Shown here piece by piece: positions 5,501 through 6,043 of a stretch of DNA of 6,043 nt; positions within the stretch are counted from its first letter, which is position 1, and each line of letters opens with the position of its first letter. The DNA comes from Arcobacter sp. (GTDB lineage: Bacteria > Campylobacterota > Campylobacteria > Campylobacterales > Arcobacteraceae): positions 1 through 6,043 of the forward strand of contig DAOVXU010000110.1 of NCBI GenBank assembly GCA_030635995.1, read 5' to 3'. The position numbers were made by a program, and so were the translations under genes. The notes below the pieces were generated by a model. That model saw only the letters and a program-made list of their open reading frames with translations. It was not told the origin of the DNA and did not search any database.

Positions 5501-5869
5501 ATGGCAAGAATTGCTGGTACAGACTTACCAAACAAGAAAAGAATGGAGTATGCATTAACTTATGTTTTTGGTATAGGTTTACATACATCAAGATTAATCT
5601 TAACAGCTGTTGGAATTGATTTTAATAAAAGAGCTCATGAACTTACTGAAGATGAAGCTGCTGCTATTAGACAAGAGATTCAAGCAAACTATGTTGTTGA
5701 AGGTGATTTAAGAAAAAAAGTTGCTATGGATATTAAATCTTTAATGGATTTAGGATCTTATAGAGGTTTAAGACACAGAAGAGGTTTACCATGTAGAGGG
5801 CAAAAGACTAAGACTAATGCTCGAACAAGAAAAGGTAAAAAGAAAACTGTTGGCGCAGCGGCTAAGTAA
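5501..5869 (+). CDS. rpsM: 30S ribosomal protein S13
   Basis: 122 residues, close to the usual length of S13. It opens with MARIAGTDLPNKKR, carries YVFGIG at 21-26, the GSYRGLRHRRGLPCRGQ segment at 85-101 and a basic tail rich in Lys and Arg with the NARTRKGK motif. S13 sits in the head of the small subunit, contacts 16S rRNA and the P-site tRNA, and takes part in bridges to the large subunit. AAGGAT lies 6-7 nt before the ATG, inside the end of rpmJ. The next gene, rpsK, begins 10 nt after its stop, as expected for this conserved operon. Confidence 0.97.
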   Translation: MARIAGTDLPNKKRMEYALTYVFGIGLHTSRLILTAVGIDFNKRAHELTEDEAAAIRQEIQANYVVEGDLRKKVAMDIKSLMDLGSYRGLRHRRGLPCRGQKTKTNARTRKGKKKTVGAAAK

Positions 5870-5879
5870 GGATAACTAG

Positions 5880-6043
5880 ATGGCAAAAAGAAAAGTAACT
5901 AGAAAAAAAGTTGTAAAAAAGAACATTGCTGATGGTATTGTTCATATTGCAGCTACTTTTAATAACACAATGGTAACAGTGACTGATAATGCAGGAAATG
6001 CAATTTCATGGTCAAGTGCTGGTAACTTGGGTTTTAGAGGAAG
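5880..6043 (+). CDS. rpsK: 30S ribosomal protein S11 (3' end missing)
   Basis: 54 codons are visible before the window ends; the full protein is normally about 130 residues. A basic N-terminus (MAKRKVTRKKVVKK) precedes GIVHIAATFNNTMVTVTD, the hallmark S11 segment, and then the start of the SWSSAGNLGFRG motif. S11 binds 16S rRNA on the small-subunit platform near the mRNA exit site. AAGGA lies 7 nt before the ATG. rpsD, rpoA and rplQ would be expected to follow. Confidence 0.96.
   Translation, partial: MAKRKVTRKKVVKKNIADGIVHIAATFNNTMVTVTDNAGNAISWSSAGNLGFRG

Noticed and set aside
5323..5535. Minus-strand open frame of 70 codons
   Set aside because: It is antisense to rpmJ and the start of rpsM, both of which are certain genes, and is a low-complexity hydrophobic shadow.
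1..6043. CRISPR array, insertion sequence, prophage or toxin-antitoxin module
   Set aside because: No regularly spaced repeats, transposase-like frames or terminal repeats were seen; all supported frames are redox or ribosomal genes.

Overview
The window is AT-rich throughout, with long A/T homopolymers, TATAAT-type -10 boxes and compact ribosomal genes. This base composition, the relatives suggested by the protein motifs, and a PhsA/PsrA-type molybdoenzyme beside periplasmic c-type cytochromes suggest a Campylobacterota bacterium, most likely of the Arcobacter group. That placement is an inference from sequence character, not a database result.

Two divergent units are separated by about 490 bp of non-coding DNA. 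On the minus strand, from 4893 down to the left edge, lies a four-gene sulfur/electron-transfer cluster. Its order is: (1) a Tat-targeted flavoprotein of the sulfide:quinone reductase / flavocytochrome c sulfide dehydrogenase superfamily, broken by a -1 frameshift at about 3935-3938; (2) a small monoheme cytochrome c lipoprotein (3383-3000); (3) a membrane cytochrome b561 fused to a periplasmic diheme cytochrome c domain (2939-1788, TTG start); (4) the 5' part of a Tat-exported molybdopterin oxidoreductase of the thiosulfate/polysulfide reductase family (1629 to beyond position 1). On the plus strand, rpmJ (L36), rpsM (S13) and the start of rpsK (S11) form the head of the usual rpmJ-rpsM-rpsK block and run off the right edge.

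All four minus-strand products are predicted to act in or facing the periplasm. A plausible reading is a respiratory module for reduced sulfur: the flavoprotein handles sulfide or polysulfide, the lipoprotein cytochrome carries single electrons, the b561-diheme protein links periplasmic hemes to the quinone pool, and the molybdoenzyme interconverts thiosulfate, polysulfide or a related sulfur compound with its own partners outside the window. The direction of electron flow cannot be read from sequence.

Candidate regulatory sites include a perfect TTAAC-N4-GTTAA palindrome (CRP/FNR-superfamily type) upstream of the flavoprotein gene, a perfect 8-bp inverted repeat just before the molybdoenzyme gene, a terminator-like hairpin between the cytochrome genes, and a TATAAT box with a leader of roughly 180 nt ahead of rpmJ. 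The most notable anomalies are the frameshift in the flavoprotein gene and the absence of one of the usual SQR redox cysteines in its C-terminal half. I saw no CRISPR array, insertion sequence, tRNA or rRNA.
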